From: Pseudoscleropodium purum
Lineage: Eukaryota > Streptophyta > Bryopsida > Hypnales > Brachytheciaceae
DNA length: 64,000 nt
Direction of reading: 5' to 3'
NCBI GenBank assembly: GCA_963969395.1
Contig: OZ017805.1
Location: forward strand, 496,001-560,000
Part shown: positions 24,780 through 36,111 of the stretch, in pieces
Layout of the letters: each line of letters opens with the position of its first letter
Numbering within the stretch: the first letter of the stretch is position 1
Made by a program: the position numbers and the translations under genes
The notes under the pieces: model-generated
Seen by the model: the letters and a program-made list of their open reading frames with translations, nothing else
Databases searched by the model: none
Told to the model about the DNA's origin: nothing

Positions 24780-25907
24780 AAGCCCGCTTGACTGGGGTCA
24801 ATTGGATGCGACCCACCTTCGGTCAACTTGAAGCTAGCTAGGCAGTCAATCGGTACAACTAGCCTTGTACAATCGACGTACTATAGCTTGCTACTGCTAG
24901 CAGTAAGCCCCTCTTTGATAGTATTTAAACCCTAAACCCTACACAGAAACAAGGAGCCAAGAACAAGTAGTGGATCTCAAATCATTGAGAGAGATTGAGC
25001 TTCGATGACCAAAACACAAAATGAAAAAAAGGGTTGCAGAGGGAGTTGGTAAGAGCCCTTTTATACATTTTCTGGGGCTCTCATTTACCACCTTTTATGC
25101 TAAAAACTACCTAAGTAAACTAAAATTCACTAAAATCCATAATTACTACATCTAATTCTACTCTACTACTAAATTCTCCATATCTTTTGGAAAAAAAATC
25201 CAATTGAGAAATGGACTGTGCTATTGGCTTAAGAAGACCCTTTTTTAGCCTAGGGATCCCTTAACCCCCAACTTCCAAATCAAAATTCTCACAAAAAATA
25301 GCGTTTCCCAACTTAATGAAAAAGGTGAAAAAGCTAACTTTTGGAATTTGTGGTTTTTGTTAATTTTGACTAGTTAGAGTTGTTTGAAAGGTCTAAGAAT
25401 TTAAGTAAAGAGTCTAAGATGACCCAATTTGACTTCCATATGATCGTGATTTGCTGGTCAACTATAAAATGTTTTTGGAATTCCGTTAAATTCTGTTAGC
25501 GCCACCAATTCAAGTAGTTACTGATGTTGGAATGTCATGAAACTTAATTAAGCTCTTATTTAGACTAAAAAACACTATCCTAATTTTTAGTGAGATTTTA
25601 CCATCACCAAATGAATTTTCATGAATTTTCTTGATCTTGGTGATTTTAGTTGACTTCTCATGGAATCATGTTTCATAATTCAAAAAATTAAGAAACTTTT
25701 TTAATAACTTTTAAGAAGCCCCCAAATACTTTGTGCAAACCTCTAGGTCCAACTTGCACTTTTCCTAGGAGAAAGAATTTATTTTTTGTACTTTTAATTC
25801 CTCCAGGGAGGAATCATTTTCGTACTAGGGAATCTTGATGATCTAGCTTCACTATTACGCTCCTAGCATGTTTCTTATCTAGAAACACCTTTCTTCTTGT
25901 AGAGTTC
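24780..25907 (-). mobile_element. LTR-retrotransposon remnant, copy C, interrupted by the 3.28-kb element
   Basis: On the minus strand this matches copy A (9,200-10,560), including an exact 22-base stretch at 25,581-25,602. A minus-strand TATAAAAGGGCTC is present near 25,055-25,070. The 3.28-kb element at 25,908 sits at its right side, so that element is younger. A telo-box pair lies at 24,926-24,941. The left boundary is uncertain. Confidence 0.4.
25903..25907 (+). repeat. Target-site duplication AGTTC (left)
   Basis: AGTTC directly precedes the element end at 25,908 and is repeated directly after the other end at 29,185-29,189. Confidence 0.8.
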
Positions 25908-26161
25908 TGTCGCAGCTTAGAATTTTGATTTTCTTAGTATACACCCAAATAGGAACGGAAACTAGTCATTAGCTAACCGGATCCGATTAGGTGGGGAAGG
26001 AAAACTCAGAATTAGCACGGAACGTGAAGTAGTGGGCTTCTTGGATCTAATCCGGTCGGGAGTAACCAACGACGGAAACGGAATGTAACACGGATTAGGT
26101 CTAGGACCGGATGATGATGATGAACCGGATTATGATGACAAACCGGAAAGGGTCCAGGGAC

Positions 26162-26170
26162 TATAAAAGG
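26162..26170 (+). promoter_or_regulatory. TATA box (TATAAAAGG) of the element gene
   Basis: TATAAAAGG lies 174 bp before the first ATG and directly after a cluster of ACCGGA motifs. The leader between them is rich in GAG and GTTTG and has no other obvious signal. Confidence 0.6.
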
Positions 26171-26343
26171 AGGAGCTTTCACTGTTGCACCCCCTTTTAG
26201 AAACTCGACCTTGAGAGCGCGAGGTTGAGTTTTTGTCGTTTGTGCGTTTGTGTTCTGTTCGTTTTGCTTCCGGTTGAGATCGGAGAGAGGAAGTGAGGAA
26301 CGGGACGTGCGGCTAGGAGAGAGTGAGGTAGATGTGAGTGGGA

Positions 26344-28002
26344 ATGCCTCAGCTACGTAGGTCGAGACAAGCGAGTCCCTCTGGAGGCGAGGTGAAGCTC
26401 CGGAAAGTCATTCCGGTTATTCCCTCCACAGAGCCGGAAAAGGCTGAACTCATGGATGATCTCAAATCCATGGGTTGCGTAGGGTTTGCCGAAAAACCTT
26501 GGGGTTTTAGGGAGGAGAGAATGGTCAAGGAGCTCCTCGGAAAGTTGTCCAACCAGTTTGACAACACCGTGAGGGGAACTCCCGTCAGCTGGAACGAGGG
26601 GATGTGGAGAGCGGTTTACGGTTTCCGGGCAGGAGGTTTGGGAATGGCGAGCCGGAAGGATGAGTTTGTGCGAGGGAAGTTCAAGGGAGCCGTCAACCCG
26701 AAGGACGGATACGCGGTCGAGGATTGCGTGGATGACCGACACCGTCGGCTCCTGCAATTCCTGGTTCCGGTTCTTCACCCGGAAAAGCCGACTAGGGTGA
26801 CGATCACCCTCGGCAACACCATTTTCGGTGCCCTCAGTGGTACCCAGAAAGTGGATTGGGCACGGATCATTTCCGATCTCGTGGCCCAGCTTGTTAGTAG
26901 GGTTGGGAAGAAAAGGGCCACTCTAGTGTGCCCTTACCTCTTCCACCTCTATCGGGAGAACCAAGTCCTCACCGATACGGAGGAGAGGGCGTGGAAGACG
27001 CAGGAAGTGCTCCTGAAGTATGGGGAGTCGGAGACGGATGACGAGGCCGAATCCGATTCCGGGTCAGACCGGGAGTCCAGCGAGGAAGAGGAGGAGCCGA
27101 TGCCGCCGATCAAGCGACAGAAGCTGACGCCTCCACACAAGCGCGGGACGCCTCCCGGTCAAGACAAACCGGCCCCGGAGGAGAAACCGGAAGCCGAGAA
27201 GACCAATTCCGGGGGAGATCCGGATATGCAAGATCCGTTCAACGGTCTGATCAACGTCCTCTGCAACATCAGGGCGGATTGGGAGGTCAAGCACAGGACG
27301 CTTGCGGCAATCGGCAAGTTGGTGGGTGCGGCACCGGACAACAAATTGGTGGAACAAGTGGCGGAGTGCATCACGAATCCGGAAGAGACCCGGAAGCAGG
27401 AAGCAGAGATCCGCCGGTTGCAGGAGGAGGTGGATAAACTGAAGGCAACTCTTTTTGCCTATCAGGAAGACGTGACGGCCGCCCGGGAGATGGCGGAAGA
27501 GACTCGGAAGATAGCCGAGCAGATCAAGGCGGTCCTAGGAGAGACCGGAACGGCCGCTGCCAAAGCGAAGCTCTTCGACGAGAAGATCCACGAAGAGAAG
27601 AAACTATCCGGTTCCCGGATGGTCCGGATTCTCGCGGACTTCGCTGAGCAGGTGGAGACGACAATGGTGGAGGGGCGGAAGGCAGCGGACCGGATCGAGG
27701 AGAGCAGCCGGAAGCTGACGGGAGCGACGTGCGACAAAGGTATTCACCTTTCGGACATCTCTCTACCGGATCTCTTTCCGGACGCGACCATTCAGAAGGA
27801 TAGGAAGGATTGGACTCCTGAGTCCAAAAAGTCTGCACGGACTGGGACTCCGGGCACGAGACCGGATATCACCATCGACCTGGAGTCTCCACCCGGACCG
27901 AATCCTGCGGAGGGGGAACGGGTCCGGAATTTGAGTGAAGTCTTCGAGGAGCTAGTCCCGGAGACCGGAAGCCCGACGATAGGATCTAGAGTTGTAGGGT
28001 AG
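26344..28002 (+). CDS. Element-encoded coiled-coil protein (putative plant transposon protein type)
   Basis: An intact frame of 552 codons. The frame is open from a GTG at 26,338, but the first ATG is at 26,344 (MPQLRRSRQ). Residues about 30-230 resemble in layout the plant 'putative plant transposon protein' domain, with FLVPVLHPEKP, TIFGALSGTQKVDWARIISD and CPYLFHLYRE. I assign that from the pattern, not from a search. An acidic Ser/Glu/Asp run follows at about 232-255, then a Pro/Lys-rich linker, then a long coiled coil at about 345-465. Helices with Glu, Lys and Arg at regular spacing dominate that part. No catalytic motif, zinc finger or signal peptide is visible. Codons are rich in G and C with many CCGGA, unlike the surroundings, in keeping with recent arrival. 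The two decayed relatives keep the same domain order. A structural or DNA-binding role for the element is possible but unproven. Confidence 0.75.
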   Translation: MPQLRRSRQASPSGGEVKLRKVIPVIPSTEPEKAELMDDLKSMGCVGFAEKPWGFREERMVKELLGKLSNQFDNTVRGTPVSWNEGMWRAVYGFRAGGLGMASRKDEFVRGKFKGAVNPKDGYAVEDCVDDRHRRLLQFLVPVLHPEKPTRVTITLGNTIFGALSGTQKVDWARIISDLVAQLVSRVGKKRATLVCPYLFHLYRENQVLTDTEERAWKTQEVLLKYGESETDDEAESDSGSDRESSEEEEEPMPPIKRQKLTPPHKRGTPPGQDKPAPEEKPEAEKTNSGGDPDMQDPFNGLINVLCNIRADWEVKHRTLAAIGKLVGAAPDNKLVEQVAECITNPEETRKQEAEIRRLQEEVDKLKATLFAYQEDVTAAREMAEETRKIAEQIKAVLGETGTAAAKAKLFDEKIHEEKKLSGSRMVRILADFAEQVETTMVEGRKAADRIEESSRKLTGATCDKGIHLSDISLPDLFPDATIQKDRKDWTPESKKSARTGTPGTRPDITIDLESPPGPNPAEGERVRNLSEVFEELVPETGSPTIGSRVVG

Positions 28003-29184
28003 ATAGGATTTTAATTTCAGTTAGGAGTAGGAGCGGATCCGGATCCGGATCCGGCTCAATAGTATTAGGTTAGACCGGAAGTTAGATTAGGATGGCGGCG
28101 GACCCCCACGGGTTTTCCGCTCCTTTTTGTGCTTTTAGGATTTTTACCCTTTGTATATAAATCGGTTCCTGCGATGGGAACTGGGAGTTGTTCATTTTGC
28201 AAACTTCTTGTACTCTTCTATTCCCTTCGTTGTGTATCTCTCTCCAGCTCGACAGGATTGTATGATGTGGAGTTAGGATAGTACGAGTTGGTTTGTAAGT
28301 GATTTCTCCCCTTGGTGTTTATTTTCCGATCCTAGGTGCATGTGAGTAGGTACAGAAGAGTTGGGAGTGAACTTAGTTCCTCAGCACGTCTAGAGTTTGA
28401 GATTCCGGGTGAGAAAGCCGTTGTTAGACTAGGCGGGTAGGGAGGGATTCCTTAGCTGCGCTAGAACTCCCGGATGGGAAATCCGGTCGAGTGTCCGATC
28501 TCCTGTGAGGTCTCACCACCCGTATGGGTAACGGAAGAACTTTAGTTGATGTTGGAACGGACGGGTACACTTGTAACCACCTGTCTTCGCACGGATCGGA
28601 AGTAGCATCAAGGTCATTGTAGTACGAGAGGGTCGAGTGTGGGGTCTTTGTGTGACCTACGACCCGGATTGCTATCTGGGTTGTTGTGAAGGACCAAACC
28701 GGATCTGGATTAGTTTAGGAGTTTAGAAGGTAGGACAGTGGGTCTTCAGCCACTATAAGTCACGGAAGGAGTGGTGGGCCTACCACTCTCAAAATTAAGC
28801 GGCGACCCCTCTGATGGTGAAACAGAGGCAAAACTAAACCGGATAGGATTACGGTTTCAGGATGACCATTCGGACCGGATTGGTCAGGACGGATTTCCAG
28901 GATCGGAAGTTGTGAGATCCTGGGATTTGGGTATTTGTACGGACCGGATAGTTAGTAGGACCGGAAGAAGGAGTAATCCGGTCTGTAGTTATCCGGTGTG
29001 GTGGTATTTCTGGTTCTAGATGTAGGACCGGAAAGTAAGATTGGGATACTGACTGAGCTTAACTGCTTAATAGAGCTAGATACTTCACAGGATCTCGTGG
29101 GTTCGATCTTTAGAGTCACTTAGTTATACTCTAGAGCGATTTTTGTGAGTATAATGGGGAATTGACCTGCCCTGTGCTGCGACA

Positions 29185-29189
29185 AGTTC
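29185..29189 (+). repeat. Target-site duplication AGTTC (right)
   Basis: Direct repeat of the 5 bases at 25,903-25,907, adjoining the right end of the 3.28-kb element. Confidence 0.8.
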
Positions 29190-31990
29190 ATCTACTTGTA
29201 GCTTCCATGGATTTTGACCTATAAAGTTGTATATAATGGCCATTCCCTATTTTTCATTTTTAATAGCGATTTTCATCTAATCTTTTACTCTCGGCTTCTA
29301 AATTACAAAGAAAGCTAGAGTGATTCCAATTCCATTGATTTTAGCCAATCTTGGTTGCATGTGCCTTCAATTGTTAAAACTCTATGTAGCATTTAACTGA
29401 GTGTTTTGTCCTTGTGTTTTTTTTAAAATTGGAATTGCTTCCAATCCATATCTGACACCTAAATACCTTCTTTAAATACTTAGAACTCACAAAGAGCATG
29501 TTTGAGGCATTTCCAATGGTCTTGGGGGGTTTATCCTATCACTTATGGTTTTATCCCAATTTCTTGTAAAGTCTCTCGAATAGTTGATTTGATCATAATT
29601 TACTCATAAAAATGAGTAAAAAACGACAAAAAGTAGACCTTGAGTCCCAAATGACATCCTCAGGGCTCATAGGAGAGTGATCAACAGATGAACATTTTGA
29701 AAAATAGAAGTAGACACTTATTTCCAATCATATCATTTGTAAGGATTTTGCAAGGTGTTTTGAGATTCTCTGCAATGTGTTTGTTGATTGTTGGGCCCAT
29801 TAACTATGGTGTTGTCTTGTTGTTGAATTGGATATTGTTATGAATTCATCATCTATGTAGAGCAAAAATAGGAATGAGTACAACTTAGATGGGGTTATAT
29901 CAAGAATGTCCACATTAGAAGTTGAAGAGTATGCTTCAATAGGAAATCCCCTCCTCTGTGGTGTTTAGTTACCATTCATAGGCCCCTTCAACAACCGCGG
30001 TGATGACTTTTGCCTAAACGCCTTCTTCTAGCACTTCTAAGCTACATAGTGTCAGCATTTGTATTCTCTTATGTGAGTGTTGTACCTTTTTATTATACCA
30101 CTTGGTCCCCTTCATCTTTTGCTAATAGAGAGTAAAGGACCTAGATGATTAGCACTCTACTAGATGCTCATACAATTAGCCTTGAAGTGGATGTGGGTCA
30201 TTCGCATCCTTCTGGAAATCAATTTTTGTTGAGAAAAATGCATTGTTAGATACCAATTAACCTTATCCATTTGACGGTTGATTGCGTATGCATCTAAAAA
30301 AGTATTGACTATCAAGGTTCTTCACTTTGATCTCTATTGCAATAGGAGACAAGGGGTCCAAGGTCATGCCCAAGGAAGTTTGCCACTATGACATAGGTAA
30401 ACAAAAGAACAATGGTGGCCAACACTATATAGCATTGAAAGTACTAGAGTAAGGAGTTTAGGTGAAGGCCATCCCCATGGCCCCCAAGAGATCTTTGAGA
30501 GGTGAGAAACAATGTCGAGGACCTTGTTCCTAGAAGTACCTTCCATTGCAACAAAAACCAACTTCCATTTTAGAATGCATTCAAGATTAGGAAGCCCCTT
30601 CGCATTTGGTGGATATCATTTACAAGCTTTGGAGGAGAAAAGATGGTATTGTTGCATAAACATCTTCCAACACTTTAAATCAAGGAAGTGCATAGTTGTG
30701 ATGGAGGCAACTGATGAATTGCGATTGCTTGCATAATGTAGCATTTGAGTTACTAGAGGACATTTTTCATGCAAAAGCCACCCTCTTTGTTCCTTCAAGG
30801 TTTGTGAATGGTAACCAAGAAATACGGAGGACTAGATTTCCAAATTTTTTGGGTCTCAGGAATGCATTCTGGAAAGGAAGTTGACCTCAATTGTGGAGTG
30901 TGGACATTTCTAATATGACCCCAACTAGATGGCGCTCATTTTTGTTTTGCACTACACTAAAGACAAGCACAACAATACTCAACCAACTCCAAAGGCAAGT
31001 CAAGCAACAACAAATTTGGTGGGCATAGCAATCGTCAACTACTTTGTAGACATTTTAAGGACGCCATGTATTGACCTTACAAATGATATGATCGGAAAGT
31101 AGGTGCATGTTTTCATTCTTCCAAGCACTCTACATTTGACATTGGTAAACGACTTCAACAACTGGCTACAAGGATAACTTAGCTTCAGCTATTGGGATAT
31201 GGAGGACTATGGGTTCAAAAGGGCTTTCAAGTATAGTATTCAAAAGAATGAAGTTCCAAAGCAAACCAAAGAAAATTTACATCTTAGGAACGCCCAAAAT
31301 TTCACTCTATGCTCTATCAAGGCCAAGGTTGTCTTATCGGACATATTTCCAAGTTTCAATGACATATTGGAGATCTGATGTCACATGTCATACTAGACAA
31401 ATGTCGAGTATGAGAGACAACTTCATTCAATAAGGCCATTTTTAGTACTTGAAACAATGTGAAATCCTACAATGATTTTGAATTTAAAATTAGAATGTAA
31501 TATGTGTCCATGAATTTGAGTCATTTCACTAAAGTACGACTGTAGTATGTCAAAATCGTAAACAAAGGACAATAACAATTTTTGTAAAATTAAAATTTAT
31601 TCTACTAGACATCGCACAAAGTCCACTAGACATTAAGTGGCATCTATTTGTTGCACTGTTTGTCTATCTGGAAAGACAACCTTCATCAAGACCATGCATA
31701 GTACTGCTTTCTACCAATAGGGGCCATGAAAGATTGCCCTGTGTGCATATAGAAGGCATATGCGTGCTAAACCAGTGACAACCCCAGTAGAGTTCACAAC
31801 TCCTCCCCAAGTTTTTTTCAAACTAATGCTATTTGTGGTAAGATTTTCATCTTCTTATGTTCCACTTTTTTACCATTTTAATGGAATGCCTCCGTTTCAA
31901 CAAAATTCAACATATAATTAGTTGTATATAAAATGTATAAGCCATTCGACTGTTCAAGTGAATAGCTTGATTTAAAAATAAAAATGACAG
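29190..31990. other. No confident gene; possible degenerate coding between 30,470 and 31,440
   Basis: The first kilobase is AT-rich with nothing recognisable. From about 30,470 to 31,440 short plus-strand stretches look protein-like but shift frame and contain stops. No motif allowed a family to be named. Confidence 0.35.
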
Positions 31991-31994
31991 CGAT

Positions 31995-32591
31995 GACAAG
32001 ATGCTAATGAAGTCACATTCACCACTATTACGGATGAACCTCATGTCATTGTTGGCTTCAACAATGAAGCTATTGTCAATTTGCAGGGTGAATATAAAGT
32101 CCCCATCACCGTGGCTAATGAACCCACATATGATGAAGCCACCATTGATTATTGACAATGTGACTATCATGACAAGTGTTGCAAAAAAAGTCACCATCAC
32201 TGATGAAGTTATTGTCAAGGTAACTATGGCTAATGAATCAACCATCACCAACGAAGTTACTAACGCGATAAGTGTTGTAAACAAAGCTACCATCACAAAT
32301 GAAATTATTATTGAGATAGTTGTGGCTGAAGAAGTCACCATTACCAACAAAGTCATTGTTGACATAGATGTAGCTAATGTAGCCACCATTGATGAAGTCA
32401 CCATCACAAATAAAGTCACTATGGAGACAAGTGTCGAAACAAGGGTTGAATCTAAAGCCCTTGTTACCACTATAGAAGAAGCTCTTATTACCATTGTGGA
32501 GGAAATTAGTGGTGGAGATGTAGGGGGCGCAAATATAGATGGAGAAGCTTCCATAGAAGAAGGTAATGTTGAAGTTGGACCAACAACCTAG
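31995..32591 (+). pseudogene. Coding minisatellite: 48-bp units giving 16-residue repeats
   Basis: A plus-strand frame of 196 codons (32,001-32,591) contains about five imperfect repeats of 16 residues, of the type ANESTITNEVTNAISV or AEEVTITNKVIVDIDV, encoded by 48-bp units. They are followed by an Ile/Glu/Gly tail. The opposite strand is also open for 215 codons (32,554-31,907) because of the periodic composition; I take the plus strand as the real one. The repeats are short beta- or helix-prone segments with no known family. The segment lies 0.9 kb upstream of the SET-domain relic and may be the N-terminal part of the same dead gene. Confidence 0.4.
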
Positions 32592-33472
32592 TGTAGTATG
32601 TTTTCAATCATTTGTCATTTTGTCTTTTCTTTTCTTGTCCACAATATGCAAGCAAAATGTATTATTCATAAGTGTTTTTTTTATAGTATTTAGACGCAAG
32701 AAGCGGAGGTTTGTAGACAAAAGGAAGCAAAATCCAAGTAAGAAATTTGGGCAAAAAAGACCCAAAGTGAGCAAATTAGTACTAGTGAATTACATCATGA
32801 GTCTACCTTGTGGCTAATAATGTTGAATTTACTATTTTTTCTTCAAGAATATAAAATCCACTATAATGAGCTTACTGTTTTTTTAAATTGTATTTTTGTC
32901 TATAAAAACAATCGCATTACGATGTAGCAATTTGTCCAACTAATTAGATAGAGTTCTAATCATAATTTGTGTGCCAAGTAGGAAATTCCATGCTTCAAGG
33001 AAATTTACTTATAGTCCTTGGTCCAAGATATCTATAGTGACTTCAAAGAATTTGGGTACATTAAAAATGGAAATGGATAAAACCACTTCTTGCTAATGTA
33101 GTGATTGGTAAAGGTGCTAGTCATAGAGATGTATGTTGTTGTCAGGTGAAAAAATTGTTGGGCTTGGCATATAATAGATGAGGTCGTCTATGAACTTCTA
33201 ATCCAAATCAATATGTAAATTTTTCTTTTATATTGAAAAAACAATACTTCATTTTGATTCGATATGATTTTCATCATTTGTAAAAGAATATGTCCTTTGT
33301 CTATTAACCTTGTATTGATTTATACACTAATATTGAGAAATATTGATCAATACATTTTATATTGTCTGTATATTCATTTGTACATTCTATAGGTATTGAT
33401 GGAAGAGACAAAACTTTGCACTACACAATGTTCTCTAGATCAAGGTTCTACATGCTTTGGTTATACCAATAG
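32592..33472. other. AT-rich spacer with a short basic frame
   Basis: A plus-strand frame near 32,680-32,815 contains a basic segment (FRRKKRRFVDKRKQ) that could be a nuclear localisation signal of the adjacent dead gene. Nothing else is recognisable. Confidence 0.3.
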
Positions 33473-34165
33473 GGTTTTCTTTCAAGAATGTAATGATTCT
33501 TGCACCTGTGGTAGTTTTTGTGGTAATAGAGTGGTTTAGAACGGATTATACATTCCCATGAAGGTTTTGGGGGTCGGAAACAAGGGTTGGGGACTATAGG
33601 CAAAGAAGCACATCTAGAAAGGAACTTATGTCTCTGAATATGCAAGAGAGGTCGTCACAAATTTTGGACTCATACAATGGAGGGCTTCTACAAAATTAGG
33701 GAAGTCGGAGGCATTTATGCTAGCATTGAACGCTAACTAGAAATCCAAGCAAGTATTGATTGATGATGTTCCATTAAGCATTGACAACACTATTTTGAGA
33801 AATGTCAGTAGATTTTTAAACCTCAGGTATTTGCCACAAAATTTTACTATATAAATTGTGCTCAATATTATATATGTTATGATTTTGAAATGCATATGTT
33901 GTACTCAATAACATACAAATTGATGGTCCTTGTGGTGCTTCGTATCTCATTACATTAAATCGCTTGTTTGCAAAATGTAAAGATGCCAACTTCATTGATG
34001 TGCCTATCAAAGTAAACTGTGTGGACCTAAGATTCTCCCATGTTGTATTCTTTGTACAAATAGACATTCCAACGTTTGAAGAATTGACTTCGAATTTTCG
34101 CTATAGCTTTGAAACACTAGAAGCCAACATTGTAGATGCTATAGTTTGCTTCTATTATAAGTGAG
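33473..34165 (+). pseudogene. SUVR-type SET-domain histone methyltransferase pseudogene (fragment)
   Basis: Two exon-like blocks match plant SUVR1/2/4-type H3K9 methyltransferases. The first (33,473-33,826) has the end of the pre-SET region and the start of SET: ECNDSCTCGSFCGNRVV, GVGNKGWGL, KGTYVSEY, and later NVSRFLN. The second (about 33,971-34,165) continues SET with CKDANFIDVPIKV, SHVVFF and FEELTSNF. In a live enzyme the NHRC motif would span the junction; here the first block ends at a normal donor (CAG|GTATTT) and the acceptor has lost its AG. Four TAG stops sit where Gln or Trp is expected. The post-SET cysteines and most of the protein are missing. A retained intron shows it is not a processed copy. 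It is a degenerate duplicate or a host fragment carried by an element. Confidence 0.7.
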
Positions 34166-34199
34166 GTAGCACTCACTACCGTATACATTAATTGACAAT

Positions 34200-36111
34200 C
34201 TCTGAAATCATTCCATTGATTTCTTGTTGTAGGATCCATTGTAAAGAATCTACTTTGGTGAATTAATGGATTACAAGCTTTGGGTGGATATCTGACATTT
34301 TAGAAACTACTACTGCAATGCAATATTCAAAATAGTCTTACATGTTTGGATATCTGTCCAACACATGTTCATATTTGTGGAAGGTATTAACATTGAAAAA
34401 CAACATTTCAAAATGTGCCAGCAAGTCGCCAATTAAAGGCTAGGGATGCACACTAAAGATAGTATCATATTTCATTTGATAAATCCTTGTATAGTTTGTA
34501 TGTATTGTATAGAATTGTATGAAGTTCAGGTATAGATATAAGTTGCAAACTACCATGAAAATAGAAACAAGGGACAAGAAAATAATATATTCTCTCATAG
34601 AATTAGACATCTTATGAAGTAAAGTATATTTACTAATGAAAAGAAACAGGAAATTGTACAAAATGCATAGATGGAGTCAAATCTTGCAAACCACCGCCCT
34701 TAAATTGTTTGGAAACACTCCATCTTGCCTTTCTTGCCTATACATCCCATTGCTTGTTGCTATATATTTGACTGAGTCACAGTGGCGAGGAAATATGATC
34801 AATCCTTATCGTTAATATTAGAATAGTTCTCCGGAAAGTCAAGCCACCAAATCATGCCATTGAGGTGAAGAACACCTTTCTTGTCATACTCAACTTTTGC
34901 ATGTAGATCTATAGTTCTGAACTCAAAATTTGTAGCTTTAGTCCACTCCAATTTCTCATTGTTTCTTTTCACTAGATATGCCATCATTTTGTAAAAATGA
35001 AAAGCTTATCCTTCCATCACTGCACCTCCTTATCAACATACTTATTAAGTTATTGACACAGGTCAACCTTGTATTAGAGAAATTTAGACATCCTACTCCT
35101 CTGGCAACCTATCCAATAACATGAGTGAACAAACTGAAACAAAGTTAGCCTAGTAATTCAAAAAGAGAGACTTTCTAACCCCTACCACCAAGTGTCTAAC
35201 AACAAAAGTGAGCAAGCTATAACTATCACATTGATTTCTTGCATAGGATAATTTGGAGGTCTATTAGGGACAAAAATAAAAAAGAGCCCCCTTTTCTGAA
35301 TCATATCTAGGGTATGTTCTAGACCTCTTCAAACTAATTTGAGGTTTGTGATTGCAAATATGAATTCAGAATTTGAAAAAAAAAAAATTGGATGAAAAAA
35401 AAAATTCCTACATTCTCCCACAAGGTAAATCCAACGTGTTGGTCCCATCTGGTAGGCATGATTTGACATCCCACCCTCCAACCATAGCAATCATAGGAAG
35501 GTCAGAAATTTTTACTAGCTAGAGGCCCTTTTGATGGTAGGCTTGATCCTCAATTTCTTGCTTTGTGATGTTGTCTTAATTTATTTCAAATCTGAAGATG
35601 AGATGAAATGTGGGAAATAATTCCTGAGGGAATCTACATGGGAGTCTTTCAGCACCTCTTTAAATTGTAAGCATTGACCATCTACTATGTCATGACGGTT
35701 AGCAGGGTAGAGAGTTTGGCGGTCATGTGGCAAGGCAATTCTGCAATGGTGGCTCTCAATAATCTCAAATGACTTCATATCAAAGGTTACTACAACCTCA
35801 TCTTCAAAAAAGTTATGTCACAATGAAATCAGAAATTACTACTTATCACCACCATTTTTTATCAATCATCAAGTAAAGCAACTAAAATAAATGAAAAAAA
35901 TTCACCATAAACATAGCTCCAGTTACTGAAAGGTTATATTCAACACAATTCATTAAAATTGAATGAGAACGTAATGTCGATTGTGCAATGTAGAAAATTG
36001 AAATTGAAAATTGAAATTGAGAAGTGCCTCGTTAAATCACCCCTTCAACCGTCTTACATGCATAACTGGCTACTTAGGTGACGTAGACTGAGATTTATCC
36101 TACCTCTTTTG
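34200..36111. other. No confident gene
   Basis: AT-rich. Two short minus-strand frames (34,799-34,987 and 35,581-35,778) contain segments faintly like the C-terminal domain of plant F-box proteins (GVLHLNGMIWWLDF, VTFDMKSFEIIE). Their order is reversed and the evidence is too weak to call a gene. Confidence 0.35.

Larger units (their letters stand above)
25908..29184 (+). mobile_element. Young 3.28-kb element with 9-bp terminal inverted repeats and 5-bp target duplication
   Basis: The ends are TGTCGCAGC (25,908-25,916) and GCTGCGACA (29,176-29,184), flanked by AGTTC on both sides. TG...CA ends and a 5-bp duplication are what LTR-element integrases produce, yet the first 430 bp and the last 1,180 bp share no long direct repeat, so there are no LTRs. 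It carries one gene for a coiled-coil protein with no transposase, reverse transcriptase or integrase. Both flanks and the gene are dotted with CCGGA/TCCGG motifs, including a GGATCC-type run at 28,035-28,055. It is probably a non-autonomous element mobilised by another element's enzyme. Decayed relatives lie at about 51,284-55,003 and 57,250-59,590. The superfamily is not established. Confidence 0.75.

Noticed and set aside
26353..27838. Several minus-strand frames of 60-140 codons opposite the element protein
   Set aside because: Shadows of the GC-rich plus-strand gene.
29060..29160. GGGTTCGATCTT as the B box of a tRNA gene
   Set aside because: No cloverleaf or A box at the right distance; it lies within the 3.28-kb element.
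25908..29184. Considered as an LTR retrotransposon because of TG...CA ends and a 5-bp duplication
   Set aside because: No direct repeat between the two ends, no primer-binding or polypurine tract, and no reverse transcriptase or integrase.
31907..32554. 215-codon minus-strand frame
   Set aside because: Mirror of the 48-bp repeat on the plus strand; Val/Ser/Thr-rich with no motif.
34799..35778. Possible F-box protein relic on the minus strand
   Set aside because: Two faint matches in the wrong order, and no F-box motif.
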